A stretch of DNA of 64,000 nt from Paraburkholderia sp. NMBU_R16 (GCF_013282575.1 NZ_JAAAYE010000007.1:79334-143333), one strand, 5' to 3'. Counted from the stretch's first letter, positions 39,454 through 48,650 are shown. Notes: generated from the letters alone by a model not told the origin. Program-made: numbers and translations.

Positions 39454-40188
39454 TCAGTTCGATTTGGGCGGGCTCTTCGCCTCGCGTTGCAACTCGAGGC
39501 TCAGCTCCCTGAACTTGAGCCGCGCCGCAGGATCGCCCTGTGCGGCGGCCGCCGCGTAATAGGCACGGGCGATATTGAGATTGCGCGTCACACCGTCCCC
39601 GCCTCGTTCGTAAAACGAACCCGCGACATATTGCGCCGTGGCGTCGCCGCCCTCCGCGGCCTTTTTGTACCAATAGAACGCTTGCTGGTTATCGCGCGGG
39701 GTGCCACGCCCGTCGAGGAACTGATTGGCCAGCGACAGCTGCGCTTGCACGTGGCCTTGCCGCGCGGCTTTGAGGAACCACCGGTGTGCTTCGGCGGGAT
39801 CCCGCGCGACGAACTCGCCATCGTCGTACATCCTGCCGTAGACGTACTGCGCATGCGACATGTTCGCGTCGGCGGCTTTGCGCAACCACTTGCGCCCTTC
39901 GTCGACATTCGCCGGCCCCCCTTCGCCGTTGAGCAGCATCATCGCGTAGTCGAACTGGGCCAGCCGGCTGCCATGCTCGGCCGCGTGGCGAAAACCTTTG
40001 AGCGCGGCCTCGAGAGCGCCGGCGTTATAGTCTGCGATCGCGCTTTGCGTCTCGGCATCGGCCGCGGCCTGGGGTACGCCGGCTAACGGCGAGGCACCCT
40101 GGGCGAGCGCGAATTCGCCGGGACCTGCCGCAGCGAGACCCACCGCGAGCATCGCCAACGCTTTGAGAGGATTCGTGAATGGGCTCAT
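39454..40188 (-). CDS. Exported Sel1-repeat (TPR-like) protein
   Basis: A 244-residue protein with an N-terminal signal peptide (about 1-30, ending in FALAQG) and roughly four to five Sel1-like repeats between residues 60 and 225, recognisable by A-x-x-Y-x-x-G-x-M-Y and G-x-G-x-x-x-D pairs such as HAQYVYGRMYDDGE. Sel1 repeats mediate protein-protein contacts; the partner is unknown. It has a clear AGGAGG ribosome-binding site and converges on rodA. Confidence 0.82.
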   Translation of the reverse strand: MSPFTNPLKALAMLAVGLAAAGPGEFALAQGASPLAGVPQAAADAETQSAIADYNAGALEAALKGFRHAAEHGSRLAQFDYAMMLLNGEGGPANVDEGRKWLRKAADANMSHAQYVYGRMYDDGEFVARDPAEAHRWFLKAARQGHVQAQLSLANQFLDGRGTPRDNQQAFYWYKKAAEGGDATAQYVAGSFYERGGDGVTRNLNIARAYYAAAAAQGDPAARLKFRELSLELQREAKSPPKSN

Positions 40189-40284
40189 CGTGCGCCTCCT
40201 CGCGCCAACCGGCTCTCACGATCATACCGTGACAATCGAGCCAGGGCTGTTCACGCCGATGACAGGGCCGCCGAATGGGGCCTT

Positions 40285-40734
40285 TCAAGCGTCGCGTGCG
40301 AAATCGGCCCAGCAGTTCGGCGTTTCGAAGAGCCGCACGCGCGCGAGCCGCAAATTGACGCCATAGTGCGCGTCATAGACCGCGGCCAGAGTCTCGAAGG
40401 CGATCGCCGCGAGATTCTCGACGGTCGGTATCCGATCGAGTACGACGGTCTTATGCCCGGGCATCGATTCAAGAAACGTCCGCACCGGCGTATCCCCGGC
40501 ATAGACGAGAAACGCGTGATCCCAGCGATTGACGAGATGCTCCATCGCCAGCGATTTCACATCGGCGAAATCCATCACCATGCCGCGATCCGGCGCGCCT
40601 TCCGTGTCCACGATATCGCCTTGCAGCGTAATCTCCAGCACGTAGCGGTGCCCGTGCAGGTTGCGGCATTGGCTGCGGTGGTCGGGAATGCGGTGCCCCG
40701 CATCGAACTCAAGTTTTCGGGTAATCGTCAGCAC
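40285..40734 (-). CDS. queD: 6-carboxytetrahydropterin synthase QueD
   Basis: Second step of preQ0/queuosine synthesis, making 6-carboxytetrahydropterin from dihydroneopterin triphosphate. The 149-residue PTPS-fold protein has the zinc-binding His in FDAGHRI and the LHGHRY pair, the catalytic Asp-His region and C-terminal LARVRLFETPNCWADF. Start is GTG. It follows queE by seven bases. Confidence 0.93.
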   Translation of the reverse strand: MLTITRKLEFDAGHRIPDHRSQCRNLHGHRYVLEITLQGDIVDTEGAPDRGMVMDFADVKSLAMEHLVNRWDHAFLVYAGDTPVRTFLESMPGHKTVVLDRIPTVENLAAIAFETLAAVYDAHYGVNLRLARVRLFETPNCWADFARDA

Positions 40735-40741
40735 GAGAGGC

Positions 40742-41374
40742 TCAAGGAATATTCAAATACTTATGGGTTTGCATCGACAACCGCCACAACGGATGCCGCT
40801 TGCACCAGTCGATCGCAAGCCGCGTATTGAGTTCGCGCGCCGGCCCGTCCATCGGCTGCACGAGGAAATGCTCGAAATCCAGCAAAGCGTACTCCGCGAG
40901 GCGCTGATTGTCCTGAGGAATCACGACCTTCAACTCATTGCCTTTCGTCACGACGAGCGGTGCGTCCGCTTTGGGGCTCACGCACACCCAATCGATCGAT
41001 TCGAGCACGGGCAGCGTTCCGTTCGTTTCGATGGCAACCTCGAAGTCCGCCGCGTGCAGCGCATCCACGAACGCCGCATCGATCTGCAGCATCGGTTCGC
41101 CGCCCGTGCAGACGACAAAGCGGTGCGCCTCGCCGTGCGGCCACAGCGATGCGATCTTCTCGACGAGGGCAGCCGCGTCCCGATATTTGCCGCCATTTTC
41201 GCCGTCGGTACCGACAAAATCCGTATCGCAAAAACGGCAGACGGCTTGTGCGCGATGTTCTTCCCGACCCGACCATAGGTTGCAGCCGGCGAATCGGCAA
41301 AACACGGCAGGCCGGCCGGCGTTCGCGCCTTCGCCCTGCAGCGTGTAAAAAATTTCCTTGACCGCGTACGTCAT
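40742..41374 (-). CDS. queE: 7-carboxy-7-deazaguanine synthase QueE
   Basis: Radical-SAM enzyme that contracts the pterin ring to 7-carboxy-7-deazaguanine. The 210-residue protein begins YAVKEIFYTLQGEGANAGRP. Its cluster motif is not the classic CxxxCxxC: Cys31 is followed by 14 residues and then Cys-x2-Cys (CRFC at 46-49), the variant described for Burkholderia QueE. Glycine-rich CTGGEPMLQ follows. It is the middle gene of queC-queE-queD. Confidence 0.95.
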   Translation of the reverse strand: MTYAVKEIFYTLQGEGANAGRPAVFCRFAGCNLWSGREEHRAQAVCRFCDTDFVGTDGENGGKYRDAAALVEKIASLWPHGEAHRFVVCTGGEPMLQIDAAFVDALHAADFEVAIETNGTLPVLESIDWVCVSPKADAPLVVTKGNELKVVIPQDNQRLAEYALLDFEHFLVQPMDGPARELNTRLAIDWCKRHPLWRLSMQTHKYLNIP

Positions 41375-41455
41375 GATTTCTTTCTGTCCATCTCGATGGC
41401 CCGGGCGGCGAATGAACGAGCGCCCGTACCGATATCGTCGAGCCGCGCCGCGTCG

Positions 41456-42190
41456 CTACGCCGGCGGCTGCGTCACTTTTTCGCCCGCGCGAAACGCCTC
41501 GTACCCGCGCTTTCGCAGGCGGCATGCCGGACATTCGCCGCAGCCGAAACCCCAATCGTGCAACTCGGAGCGCTCGCCGACGTAGCAGGTGTGGGTCTCC
41601 ACGCGGATCAACTCGACGAGCGCGCGGCCACCGAGCGATTCGGCGAGCCGCCATGTATCGGCCTTGTCGAGCCACATGAGCGGCATCTCCAGCACGAACC
41701 GGCTCGCCATGCCGAGATTGAGCGTGACTTGCAGCGCCTTCATCGTATCGTCGCGGCAATCGGGGTAGCCCGAAAAATCGGTTTCGCACATACCGCCGAC
41801 GAGCACTCGCAGCCCGCGCCGGTAAGCGATCGCCGCCGCAATCGTCATGAACATCAGATTGCGTCCGGGCACGAACGTGTTCGGCAGTCCGTTCGCCGCC
41901 GCCTCGATCTCGATTTCGCGCGTCATGGCCGTATCGCTGATCGCGCCGAGCACCGACAAATCGACCGTATGGTCTTCGCCCAGACGTGCGGCCCACGCAG
42001 GAAATTCGCGGCAAAGCTGCTCGCGTACACCCTCGCGACATTCGAGCTCGACGCGATGGCGCTGGCCGTAATCGAAGCCGATCGTTTCCACGGTGTCATA
42101 GCGATCGAGGGCCCACGCGAGACACGTGGCCGAATCCTGCCCGCCCGAAAACAACACGAGCGCGCCGTTCTTAGCGTCTGTCTGCACCAC
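41456..42190 (-). CDS. queC: 7-cyano-7-deazaguanine synthase QueC
   Basis: Converts 7-carboxy-7-deazaguanine to preQ0 with ATP and ammonia. The 244-residue protein has the PP-loop [12 protein letters not shown] at its start and the zinc-binding [17 protein letters not shown] at its end. I favour the GTG at 42190 (or the adjacent GTG), preceded by GGAG at nine bases, over an ATG 17 codons upstream, because the core begins here and the length matches the family. First gene of the que operon. Confidence 0.94.
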   Translation of the reverse strand: MVQTDAKNGALVLFSGGQDSATCLAWALDRYDTVETIGFDYGQRHRVELECREGVREQLCREFPAWAARLGEDHTVDLSVLGAISDTAMTREIEIEAAANGLPNTFVPGRNLMFMTIAAAIAYRRGLRVLVGGMCETDFSGYPDCRDDTMKALQVTLNLGMASRFVLEMPLMWLDKADTWRLAESLGGRALVELIRVETHTCYVGERSELHDWGFGCGECPACRLRKRGYEAFRAGEKVTQPPA

Positions 42191-42316
42191 CGTTAGAAAC
42201 TCCGTGAACCAGAATGGGCGCGAACGCTCGCGCAGCGCCACCCGTGCAGTATATGCCTCGGCTTTTGGGGACAGGCGCCGTGGCGCTTATACGCAGTACC
42301 CGCCCAGACGCATACG

Positions 42317-42358
42317 GATGCCGATGCCGATGCCGATGCCGATGCCGATGCCGATGCC
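42317..42358. repeat. Hexanucleotide tandem repeat (GATGCC)7
   Basis: Seven perfect head-to-tail copies of GATGCC, then a broken copy and one more GATGCC at 42364-42369. It lies between the tRNA-Phe terminator and queC, about 127 bases upstream of the queC start. Such arrays change copy number by slipped-strand replication and could alter promoter spacing. It does not encode a credible protein. Confidence 0.9.
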
Positions 42359-42372
42359 GAGCCGATGCCATG

Positions 42373-42407
42373 AGAAAAACCCCAAGGACCTTTCGGTTCT
42401 TGGGGTT
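42373..42407 (-). terminator. Intrinsic terminator after tRNA-Phe
   Basis: A 13-bp stem (AACCCCAAGGACC with GGTTCTTGGGGTT, one G-T pair) and 4-base loop, ending in TTTTT on the minus strand just ten bases past the tRNA 3' end. Confidence 0.88.
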
Positions 42408-42416
42408 CGATACTGC

Positions 42417-42492
42417 TGGTGGCCTGGGGCGGAATCGAACCACCGACACGCGGATTTTCAATCCGCTGCTCTACCAACTGAGCTACCGGGCC
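42417..42492 (-). tRNA. tRNA-Phe (anticodon GAA)
   Basis: A 76-base tRNA including encoded CCA. The anticodon stem-loop is GCGGA-TTGAAAA-TCCGC, giving GAA for Phe codons. The D arm TAGCTCAGTTGGTAGAGCA and T arm GGTGG-TTCGATT-CCGCC are standard. The acceptor stem GGCCCGG/CCAGGCC contains one C-A mismatch at position 5-68. Confidence 0.97.
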
Positions 42493-42505
42493 ACGAAGAA
42501 GCGAG

Positions 42506-42534
42506 AGTATATCAAGGACCTAGGGCGTGCTCAA
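42506..42534 (-). promoter_or_regulatory. Predicted promoter of tRNA-Phe
   Basis: On the minus strand TTGAGC and TATACT are exactly 17 bases apart, with the -10 box about 14 bases upstream of the tRNA 5' end, the expected spacing for a strong stable-RNA promoter. GTGCTC/GAGCAC, a short hairpin overlapping the -35 side, may end ntrX transcription. Confidence 0.7.
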
Positions 42535-42552
42535 GTGCTTTTGGAGCACCCC

Positions 42553-43242
42553 TCACTCGCCCTTGTTCTTGCCGAGATCGACACCGAGCTGCTTGAGCTT
42601 CCGGTAGAGATGCGTGCGCTCGAGGCCTGTCTTCTCGGCAACGCGCGTCATGCTGCCGTTCTCGCGCGCCAGATGATATTCGAAGTAGGCGCGCTCGAAC
42701 GCGTCCCGCGCATCGCGCAGCGGAATATCGAACGAGATCGACGCGGTCTGCGCCACGGCGGCCGTGCCCGCCAAGTTGTCGGAAGCCAGGACGGGCAACG
42801 CGACGGCCGCCGCGACGGCGTTCGAAGGCCCTCCGGAGGCCGCCTTGGCAGCCGCCGCGGCGGCTGCCGGCAGCGCTGTGCCGCGCGCAAGCCCTTGCTC
42901 GACTGCTTTGAGCAGCTTTTGCAGTGCGATCGGTTTTTCGAGGAAGTTCAGCGCGCCGATTTTGGTGGCCTCGACGGCCGTATCGATCGTCGCATGCCCC
43001 GACATCATGATGACCGGCATCGTCAACAAGCCCTGCGCCGCCCACTCCTTGAGCAAGGTAACGCCGTCGGTGTCCGGCATCCAGATATCGAGCAGCACCA
43101 GATCGGGCGTCTGACGCAAGCGGTATTCGCGCGCGTACTGCGCGTTTTCCGCGACTTCCACGGCATGTCCCTCGTCGCTCAGGATTTCGGAGAGCAACTC
43201 CCGAATACCCATTTCGTCGTCTACCACCAGGATGGTCGCCAT
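42553..43242 (-). CDS. Response regulator of the NtrX branch without an AAA+ domain
   Basis: A 229-residue regulator with a receiver domain (1-120; DDE at 8-10, phospho-acceptor Asp52 in LLDIWMPDTDG, Lys in FLEKPI), an Ala-rich linker (about 125-165) and a Fis-type helix-turn-helix at the C-terminus (MTRVAEKTGLERTHLYRKLKQLG). The ends look like NtrX, but the central sigma-54 AAA+ ATPase domain (about 200-plus residues) is absent, so it cannot activate sigma-54 promoters by ATP hydrolysis. It directly follows its kinase, ntrY-like, with no gap. Confidence 0.88.
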   Translation of the reverse strand: MATILVVDDEMGIRELLSEILSDEGHAVEVAENAQYAREYRLRQTPDLVLLDIWMPDTDGVTLLKEWAAQGLLTMPVIMMSGHATIDTAVEATKIGALNFLEKPIALQKLLKAVEQGLARGTALPAAAAAAAKAASGGPSNAVAAAVALPVLASDNLAGTAAVAQTASISFDIPLRDARDAFERAYFEYHLARENGSMTRVAEKTGLERTHLYRKLKQLGVDLGKNKGE

Positions 43243-45651
43243 TTATGCTGCCCTTGTCTGCGCTATTGCTTTTGTCGTTCCCGGCGATGCGCCTGAACGC
43301 GTTGCCGCCTGCCCCGATTCGAGCGGGGCGCTGTCGTCCGCCATTTGCAGGAACAAAATCGAGATCTGCGCACCTTCAACCGCCGCGTCTTTACCGCGAT
43401 TGCGAATGTCGATGCGTGCACCGTGCTCGTCGACGATCTTCTTGACCATGGCGAGCCCGAGCCCCGTGCCTTTTGCCTTCGTCGTCACGTAAGGCTCGAA
43501 CGCGCGCGTCAGGATGCGCGCGGGGAAGCCCGGTCCGTTGTCCGACACCGTCAGGCGCACGGCGACGCACACTTTGCCCTGCGCGTCGGGATCGCCATAT
43601 TCTACTGTCTTGGTTTCGAGCACGACACGCGGATTTTCGACCTCGGCCACCGCGTCCTGCGCGTTTTGCAGCAGATTGTGTATGACTTGGCGCAGTTGTG
43701 TCGCATCGCCCTTGATAACCGGAAGATCGTGCATGTTCACGACGATCGGACTCTTGCCTTCCTCGATGCCGTATAACGCGAGCACTTCCGCAACGAGATC
43801 GTTGAGTTGCAAATTGACCAGTACCGCGGGCGGGGTGCGTGCGTAATCGCGGAAATTGTCGACCATTCGCTTCATCGCCGCGACCTGGTTGACGATCGTC
43901 GTCGCACCGCGTTTGAGCACATCCGCATCGTGCGGCGACAGCTTGTCCGCAAGCTTCATCTGCAAGCGCTCGGCCGATAGCTGAATCGGTGTCAACGGGT
44001 TCTTGATCTCGTGCGCGAGCCGCCGCGCCACCTCGCCCCAGGCCGCCGAGCGCTGCGCCGAAATCACGTCGGAGATGTCGTCGAATACGACGACATAGCC
44101 CGCCGTGCGACCTTCGTCGGGCACGCTGTCGACCGTGCCCGACATCAGGCGCGAACCGCGCACGAGCAGCGTCACAGGCTCGCTCTCGCCCGGCAATTGA
44201 ACTGCGAACTGCTGCTGCCAATGCCCATCGTCGAGTTCGCCGTGATCGGCGGCGTCACGGTCCGCGAACGCCTTGCGCACCATCGCACCGAACTCGGCCG
44301 CCACACCGATGTGCTCGAGCGAGGCACCGAGCATCGACTGAAACGGCTGCCGGAAAATACGCTCGGCACCGCGATTGGCCGTCGTCAGCCGAAATTGCCG
44401 GTCGAGCACGAACACGCCCGCCGTGAGGTTCGCGAGAATGCGCTCGAGATAAGCCTTCGAATGCTCGAGCGCGACGCGATTTCGTTCGACGGCCGCACGC
44501 GCCTCGGAAAGCTGGCGCGTCATCGCGTTGAACGACTGCGTCAGAAAGCCCAGCTCGTCGCGCGTCTTGATCTCGCGCTTGGGCGTGTAATCGCCCTCCG
44601 CCACCTCCTTCGTGCCCTGCGCGAGCAAAAAGAGCGGCCGGGCAAGCTGATTGCCGAGCGCGAGCGCCAGCATCATCGCGATGAACGTCGCGAGAAAAAG
44701 CGCGAGCGTCAGCGTGCCGATGTACATCTTGCGCAAGCCCGTGCGCCCCAGGGCCTTTTCCTGATACTCGCGATAGGCGCGCTGTACCGCGTCGGCATTA
44801 CGTGCAAGCGTCGGCGAAACCGACTGCGTGATCTGCAAGAAGCGCTCGGTCGGCTGCAACAGCGAGGTCGTCGCGTCGGGCACGCGCTCGACGACGCGCA
44901 AGCGCAGCGAGCCTTTGCCACCCGTCGCATGCGGATCGCCGTCGATCTCGCCCTCGATGGCCGCAAAGCCGCGAGCGCGCGCCTGATCGATCATGAGCGG
45001 CGTCGGCAGATCGTCCGGCACGAGCTTGGCGATGTTGTTCGACGCCTGCGCCAGCACATGCAGATCGGGCGAGGCGCCCACTCCGCGCGTCGTCTCGATC
45101 AGCATGGCCTCCTGCACGCCGAACTGATCGCGCAGCCGCAGCAGCGTGATCGTGGTGTTGGCAGGATTCGCGCTCGCGAGTTGCTCGGACATCAGACGCG
45201 CCTTGGTCTGCAGGTCAGAGAGCGACGCGTCGAGCATGCCGCGCCCGAGATTGAGGCCCGAAGTCAGCGCGGTCTCGATGTTCACATCGAACCAAGATTC
45301 GATGCTGCGCGAGACGAATTGATATGAAACGATGTAGATGATCCCGCCCGGCACGACGCCGACGAGTGCGAAGAAAATCGCGAGCTTCGCCAGCAGCCGC
45401 GTGCCGAACTTGCCCTTGCGCAGGCGCGCGAGAATCATCGCGACGAGTGCGACGACGACGAGCAGGAAGACGAGCGCGACCGCGATATTGGCCGCATAAA
45501 GCCACGAGTAATAGCGGTCGAAGAACTCGGTGTTCGCGCTCGCCGCCGCGAGCAGCACCAGCAGCAGCAGCGCGACGACGGCGACCGTCGCCACGAGCAC
45601 GCGCAAGACGATGCTCTTCACATTCGCAATCCGGCGCACGCTACTTAGCAT
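43243..45651 (-). CDS. NtrY-like membrane sensor histidine kinase
   Basis: An 802-residue kinase. Two or three membrane segments lie in residues 15-120, a long periplasmic sensor region (about 130-310) is followed by another helix and HAMP (about 330-390), a PAS domain (about 405-520, KAYLERILANLTAGVFVLDR), H-box ARRLAHEIKNPLTPIQLSAE and ATPase G-boxes DNGPGFP and KGTGLGLAMVKKI. It pairs with the truncated NtrX-type regulator and overlaps the DUF4390 gene by 11 bases. The signal is unknown. Confidence 0.9.
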   Translation of the reverse strand: MLSSVRRIANVKSIVLRVLVATVAVVALLLLVLLAAASANTEFFDRYYSWLYAANIAVALVFLLVVVALVAMILARLRKGKFGTRLLAKLAIFFALVGVVPGGIIYIVSYQFVSRSIESWFDVNIETALTSGLNLGRGMLDASLSDLQTKARLMSEQLASANPANTTITLLRLRDQFGVQEAMLIETTRGVGASPDLHVLAQASNNIAKLVPDDLPTPLMIDQARARGFAAIEGEIDGDPHATGGKGSLRLRVVERVPDATTSLLQPTERFLQITQSVSPTLARNADAVQRAYREYQEKALGRTGLRKMYIGTLTLALFLATFIAMMLALALGNQLARPLFLLAQGTKEVAEGDYTPKREIKTRDELGFLTQSFNAMTRQLSEARAAVERNRVALEHSKAYLERILANLTAGVFVLDRQFRLTTANRGAERIFRQPFQSMLGASLEHIGVAAEFGAMVRKAFADRDAADHGELDDGHWQQQFAVQLPGESEPVTLLVRGSRLMSGTVDSVPDEGRTAGYVVVFDDISDVISAQRSAAWGEVARRLAHEIKNPLTPIQLSAERLQMKLADKLSPHDADVLKRGATTIVNQVAAMKRMVDNFRDYARTPPAVLVNLQLNDLVAEVLALYGIEEGKSPIVVNMHDLPVIKGDATQLRQVIHNLLQNAQDAVAEVENPRVVLETKTVEYGDPDAQGKVCVAVRLTVSDNGPGFPARILTRAFEPYVTTKAKGTGLGLAMVKKIVDEHGARIDIRNRGKDAAVEGAQISILFLQMADDSAPLESGQAATRSGASPGTTKAIAQTRAA

Positions 45652-46234
45652 GTTCGTTCACCGTGAAAGTAAAGCGCTTCCAGTCCGACGCCAGCGCCCA
45701 GTCGCGATTGTTCACCGCATCGACCTGAAACGGCTTCGGCATCAATGCGGTGTCGAGCTGCATGCGCACCGATGCCGTGTAGGTTTCGCCGGGCCGCACC
45801 TGCGTGCGATCGATCACGTGCCACGAGCTCACGTGTTTGATCACGGCGAGCGCATCGGCGAGCGACGCGAAGCCGAGTTGCAGCCCGCCGCTCGAGACGC
45901 GATATTCGCGCGTGAGCGGTTGAAACGACAGCCGCAGCGTCTGCGATGCCGATACGGGCTGCTCGTCGAACCAATACCAGCGCGCCCGCGTGAGGTCGAA
46001 CTCGGTCGTGAAGTACAGCGGAACGCCTTTGTTGACGGCATCCTCGAGGCTGTTGTTGAGCTCGAACTCGAAACGGGCATCCAGGCTCCATCCCGTGCCG
46101 TCCGCCTGCAGGGACGCGCGCTGCACGGCGATGGAATCGGCGAACGCCGACGCCGCTGCGGCAAGGCAAAGGGTCAGCCCGATCAGGAGCACGGCCACGA
46201 GCCGAAGCGGAAAAGAGCGTTTGCTGATCGTCAC
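45641..46234 (-). CDS. DUF4390 family exported protein
   Basis: A 197-residue protein with a signal peptide (about 1-32, ending in SAFAD) and the DUF4390 pattern WSLDARFEFELNNSLEDAVNKG and GVPLYFTTEFDLTRARWYWFD. This family is regularly encoded between rsmB and ntrY in betaproteobacteria; the context suggests a periplasmic accessory of the NtrY kinase, but this is inference. It overlaps rsmB by four bases. Confidence 0.88.
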   Translation of the reverse strand: MTISKRSFPLRLVAVLLIGLTLCLAAAASAFADSIAVQRASLQADGTGWSLDARFEFELNNSLEDAVNKGVPLYFTTEFDLTRARWYWFDEQPVSASQTLRLSFQPLTREYRVSSGGLQLGFASLADALAVIKHVSSWHVIDRTQVRPGETYTASVRMQLDTALMPKPFQVDAVNNRDWALASDWKRFTFTVNEHAK

Positions 46235-47667
46235 CGTTTCTGAAAGCGCGCGTAGAAAAAACCGTCGTGGTCGATGTCTGACCCGGTGCGCCCGGCGGCG
46301 CGCATTCCGGCCGATACGAGAGCGCCGGATGGAAGTGCCGCGCCGGCCGAGACCGGCGCCAGCTGCCCTGGCGCGTCCAATCGTACCGCATCTTGATGAA
46401 CGCGTTCAAACCGGGCGGCCTGAGCCTCGCCTTCTTCCGGGAAGATCGAGCAGGTCACGTAAAGCAGCTCGCCGCCGGGCGCCACGAGCGGCCATAACGC
46501 ATCGGCAATGCGCGCTTGCTCGGCCGCGAGCGCGGCGATGTCTCCCGGCCGGCGCAGCCAGCGAATGTCGGGATGACGCCGGACGATGCCCGAGGCCGAG
46601 CAGGGGACATCGGCGAGAATTCGGTCGAAAGGCCGTCCGTCGTACCAGGCGTCGGGCGCGCCGGCATCGCCGATTCGCACCTCGGCTGAAAGCCGCAGCC
46701 TGTCGAGGTTTTCGACGATGCGCCCGGCGCGCGCGGCGTCGCTTTCGAGCGCAACGAGCGTCACATCGGCCAACTCGAGCAGGTGCCCTGTCTTGCCGCC
46801 CGGCGCGGCGCAGGCATCGAGCACGCGCATGCCGTCGCGCACGCCGAGCCACTCGGCCGCCAGTTGCGCGCCCGCATCCTGTACCGAGACCACGCCGTCG
46901 GCGAAGCCGGGAATACGTTCGACCGGCATCGGCGACGCAAGCCTGACCGCGTACCGTCCGATGGCGGCCCCTTCGATCCCCGCCTCGCGCAGCGTTTGCA
47001 GATAACCGTCGACCGTCGTGCGGCGCGCGTTCACGCGCAACGTAAGCGGGCCGGGCGCATTACCGCTCGCGAGAATGGCCTCCCATTGCGCCGGCCAGGC
47101 ATGCCGAACCGCGTCGATCCACCAGCCCGGATAGTTCCAGCGCGCGACCGGGTCGGCCTGCGCGCTTTCGATGAGCGTCTCTCGCTCGCGCAGGAAGGTT
47201 CGCAGCACCGCGTTGACGAGTGCTTTCGCGAATGCGAGATCGCGCCGCGCACCGACGGCATGCACGGCCTGATCGACAACCGTATGCCCGGGATAGGCCG
47301 CGTTTGCCGCGTCGTCGATCAACAAGGCCAGCGCGCATACGAGCAAATTGCCGACATGCGGAGGCGGCGGTTTGCGCACGAGCCGCGCCACGAGCCAATC
47401 CGCTGTGCCGAGGCGCCGCAACGTCCGGTAGGCGATGTCCTGGACCGCTTGGCGCGATAGCTCGGCTGCCGCGGGCGGGGAACTCGCGCGAACGGCAGCC
47501 AGCGCCGCAGGCAATGCGCGGCCGGCGCGCACCGCCGCCACCGCCTGCGCGGCGGCATCGAGCGCGAAGCCTAGCGAATCGGGCACGAGCGGCAGCGCCG
47601 GCAGACGCTTTTCACGGACGGCTTGCGGCGAGCCGTGCTGCCGGTGCGCTGAAGAAGATCGGGTCAT
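46231..47667 (-). CDS. rsmB: 16S rRNA m5C967 methyltransferase RsmB
   Basis: Methylates C967 of 16S rRNA. The 478-residue protein has an N-terminal NusB-like RNA-binding domain (about 20-160) and a C-terminal methyltransferase with VLDACAAPGGKTGHLLEL (SAM), DVPCSASGIVRRHPDIRWLR (motif IV cysteine) and VTCSIFPEEGEAQ (catalytic Cys). The Met at 47667 is chosen because the NusB domain starts soon after; the frame is open 37 codons upstream. Confidence 0.93.
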   Translation of the reverse strand: MTRSSSAHRQHGSPQAVREKRLPALPLVPDSLGFALDAAAQAVAAVRAGRALPAALAAVRASSPPAAAELSRQAVQDIAYRTLRRLGTADWLVARLVRKPPPPHVGNLLVCALALLIDDAANAAYPGHTVVDQAVHAVGARRDLAFAKALVNAVLRTFLRERETLIESAQADPVARWNYPGWWIDAVRHAWPAQWEAILASGNAPGPLTLRVNARRTTVDGYLQTLREAGIEGAAIGRYAVRLASPMPVERIPGFADGVVSVQDAGAQLAAEWLGVRDGMRVLDACAAPGGKTGHLLELADVTLVALESDAARAGRIVENLDRLRLSAEVRIGDAGAPDAWYDGRPFDRILADVPCSASGIVRRHPDIRWLRRPGDIAALAAEQARIADALWPLVAPGGELLYVTCSIFPEEGEAQAARFERVHQDAVRLDAPGQLAPVSAGAALPSGALVSAGMRAAGRTGSDIDHDGFFYARFQKR

Positions 47668-47792
47668 GGAGACAACGGTGGAGCGAGGGCGCCATGTGAC
47701 ACCCTCGGCAGGACAAACGCCGCATTTTAGCGCGCTTGCCCGACGAACTCGCCGCGCGAGACGCGCGGCGTCGCGCAAAGGAGCGCGGCGCG

Positions 47793-48650
47793 TCAGTCGT
47801 AGCGGCCCGTGCGCGCCATTTCCATCAGGCGCGCGATACGCTCCTCTGTCGCCGGGTGCGTGGAGAACAGATTCGCGATGCCACCGCCCGACAGCGGGTT
47901 GAGAATCATCATCTGGGCGGTTGTCGGATGAGCCTCGGCGGCCGCAAAAGGAATCCCCGCCGCATAACGGTGAATCTTGTCGAGCGCCGAAGCGAGCGCC
48001 TGCGGGTCACCCGAGAGTTCCGCGCCGCCGCGATCGGCTTCGAATTCGCGCGCGCGAGAGATGGCCATCTGAATCATGGCCGCGGCGATCGGCGCGAGCA
48101 AGGCAACGGCGATGCTGGCGATCGGGTTGGAGGGACGCCCTTGCTCGTCACGCCCGCCGAAGAACATGGCGAAATTGGCGAGCGCGGAGATGGCACCGGC
48201 CATCGTCGCCGAAATGGTCGAGATCAGAATGTCGCGATGCCTCACGTGCGACAGCTCGTGCGCCATGACACCGCGCATCTCGCGCTCCGAGAGAACGCGC
48301 AAGATGCCCGTCGTGGCAGCCACGGCCGCATGTTCGGGATTGCGTCCCGTCGCGAAAGCGTTCGGCGCGTCTTCGTTGATCAGATAGACGCGCGGCATCG
48401 GCAAATTCGCCCGCGTGGCGAGTTCGCGCACCATTCGATAGAACTGCGGCGCACTGGTCTCGTCGACTTCCTGAGCGTTGTACATGCTGAGGACCATCTT
48501 GTCGGAGAACCAGTACGAAAAGAAATTCATCGCGAGCGCGATGACCAGCGCGATCGTCATGCCGCGCGAGCCGCCGATCATGCCGCCGATCACGACGAAC
48601 AGGGCCGTGATCGCCGCCATCAGCATTGCGGTTTTGACCCAGTTGAACAT
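47793..48650 (-). CDS. htpX: Membrane zinc protease HtpX
   Basis: M48B inner-membrane protease that removes damaged membrane proteins. The 285-residue protein has two N-terminal membrane helices (about 5-45), the active HELSH motif in [14 protein letters not shown], further helices (about 150-200) and the third-ligand region [11 protein letters not shown]. Contrast this intact HExxH with the altered motif of the M48-like protein near 27.3 kb. Confidence 0.95.
   Translation of the reverse strand: MFNWVKTAMLMAAITALFVVIGGMIGGSRGMTIALVIALAMNFFSYWFSDKMVLSMYNAQEVDETSAPQFYRMVRELATRANLPMPRVYLINEDAPNAFATGRNPEHAAVAATTGILRVLSEREMRGVMAHELSHVRHRDILISTISATMAGAISALANFAMFFGGRDEQGRPSNPIASIAVALLAPIAAAMIQMAISRAREFEADRGGAELSGDPQALASALDKIHRYAAGIPFAAAEAHPTTAQMMILNPLSGGGIANLFSTHPATEERIARLMEMARTGRYD

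Noticed and set aside
42317..42369. Repeat-coded Met-Pro protein across the GATGCC array
   Set aside because: No ribosome site, purely repeat-derived, and runs into the tRNA terminator.
42214..43296. Long plus-strand open frame over tRNA-Phe and the NtrX-type gene
   Set aside because: Antisense shadow of a well-supported gene and a tRNA; N-terminal CRCRCR run comes from the GATGCC array.
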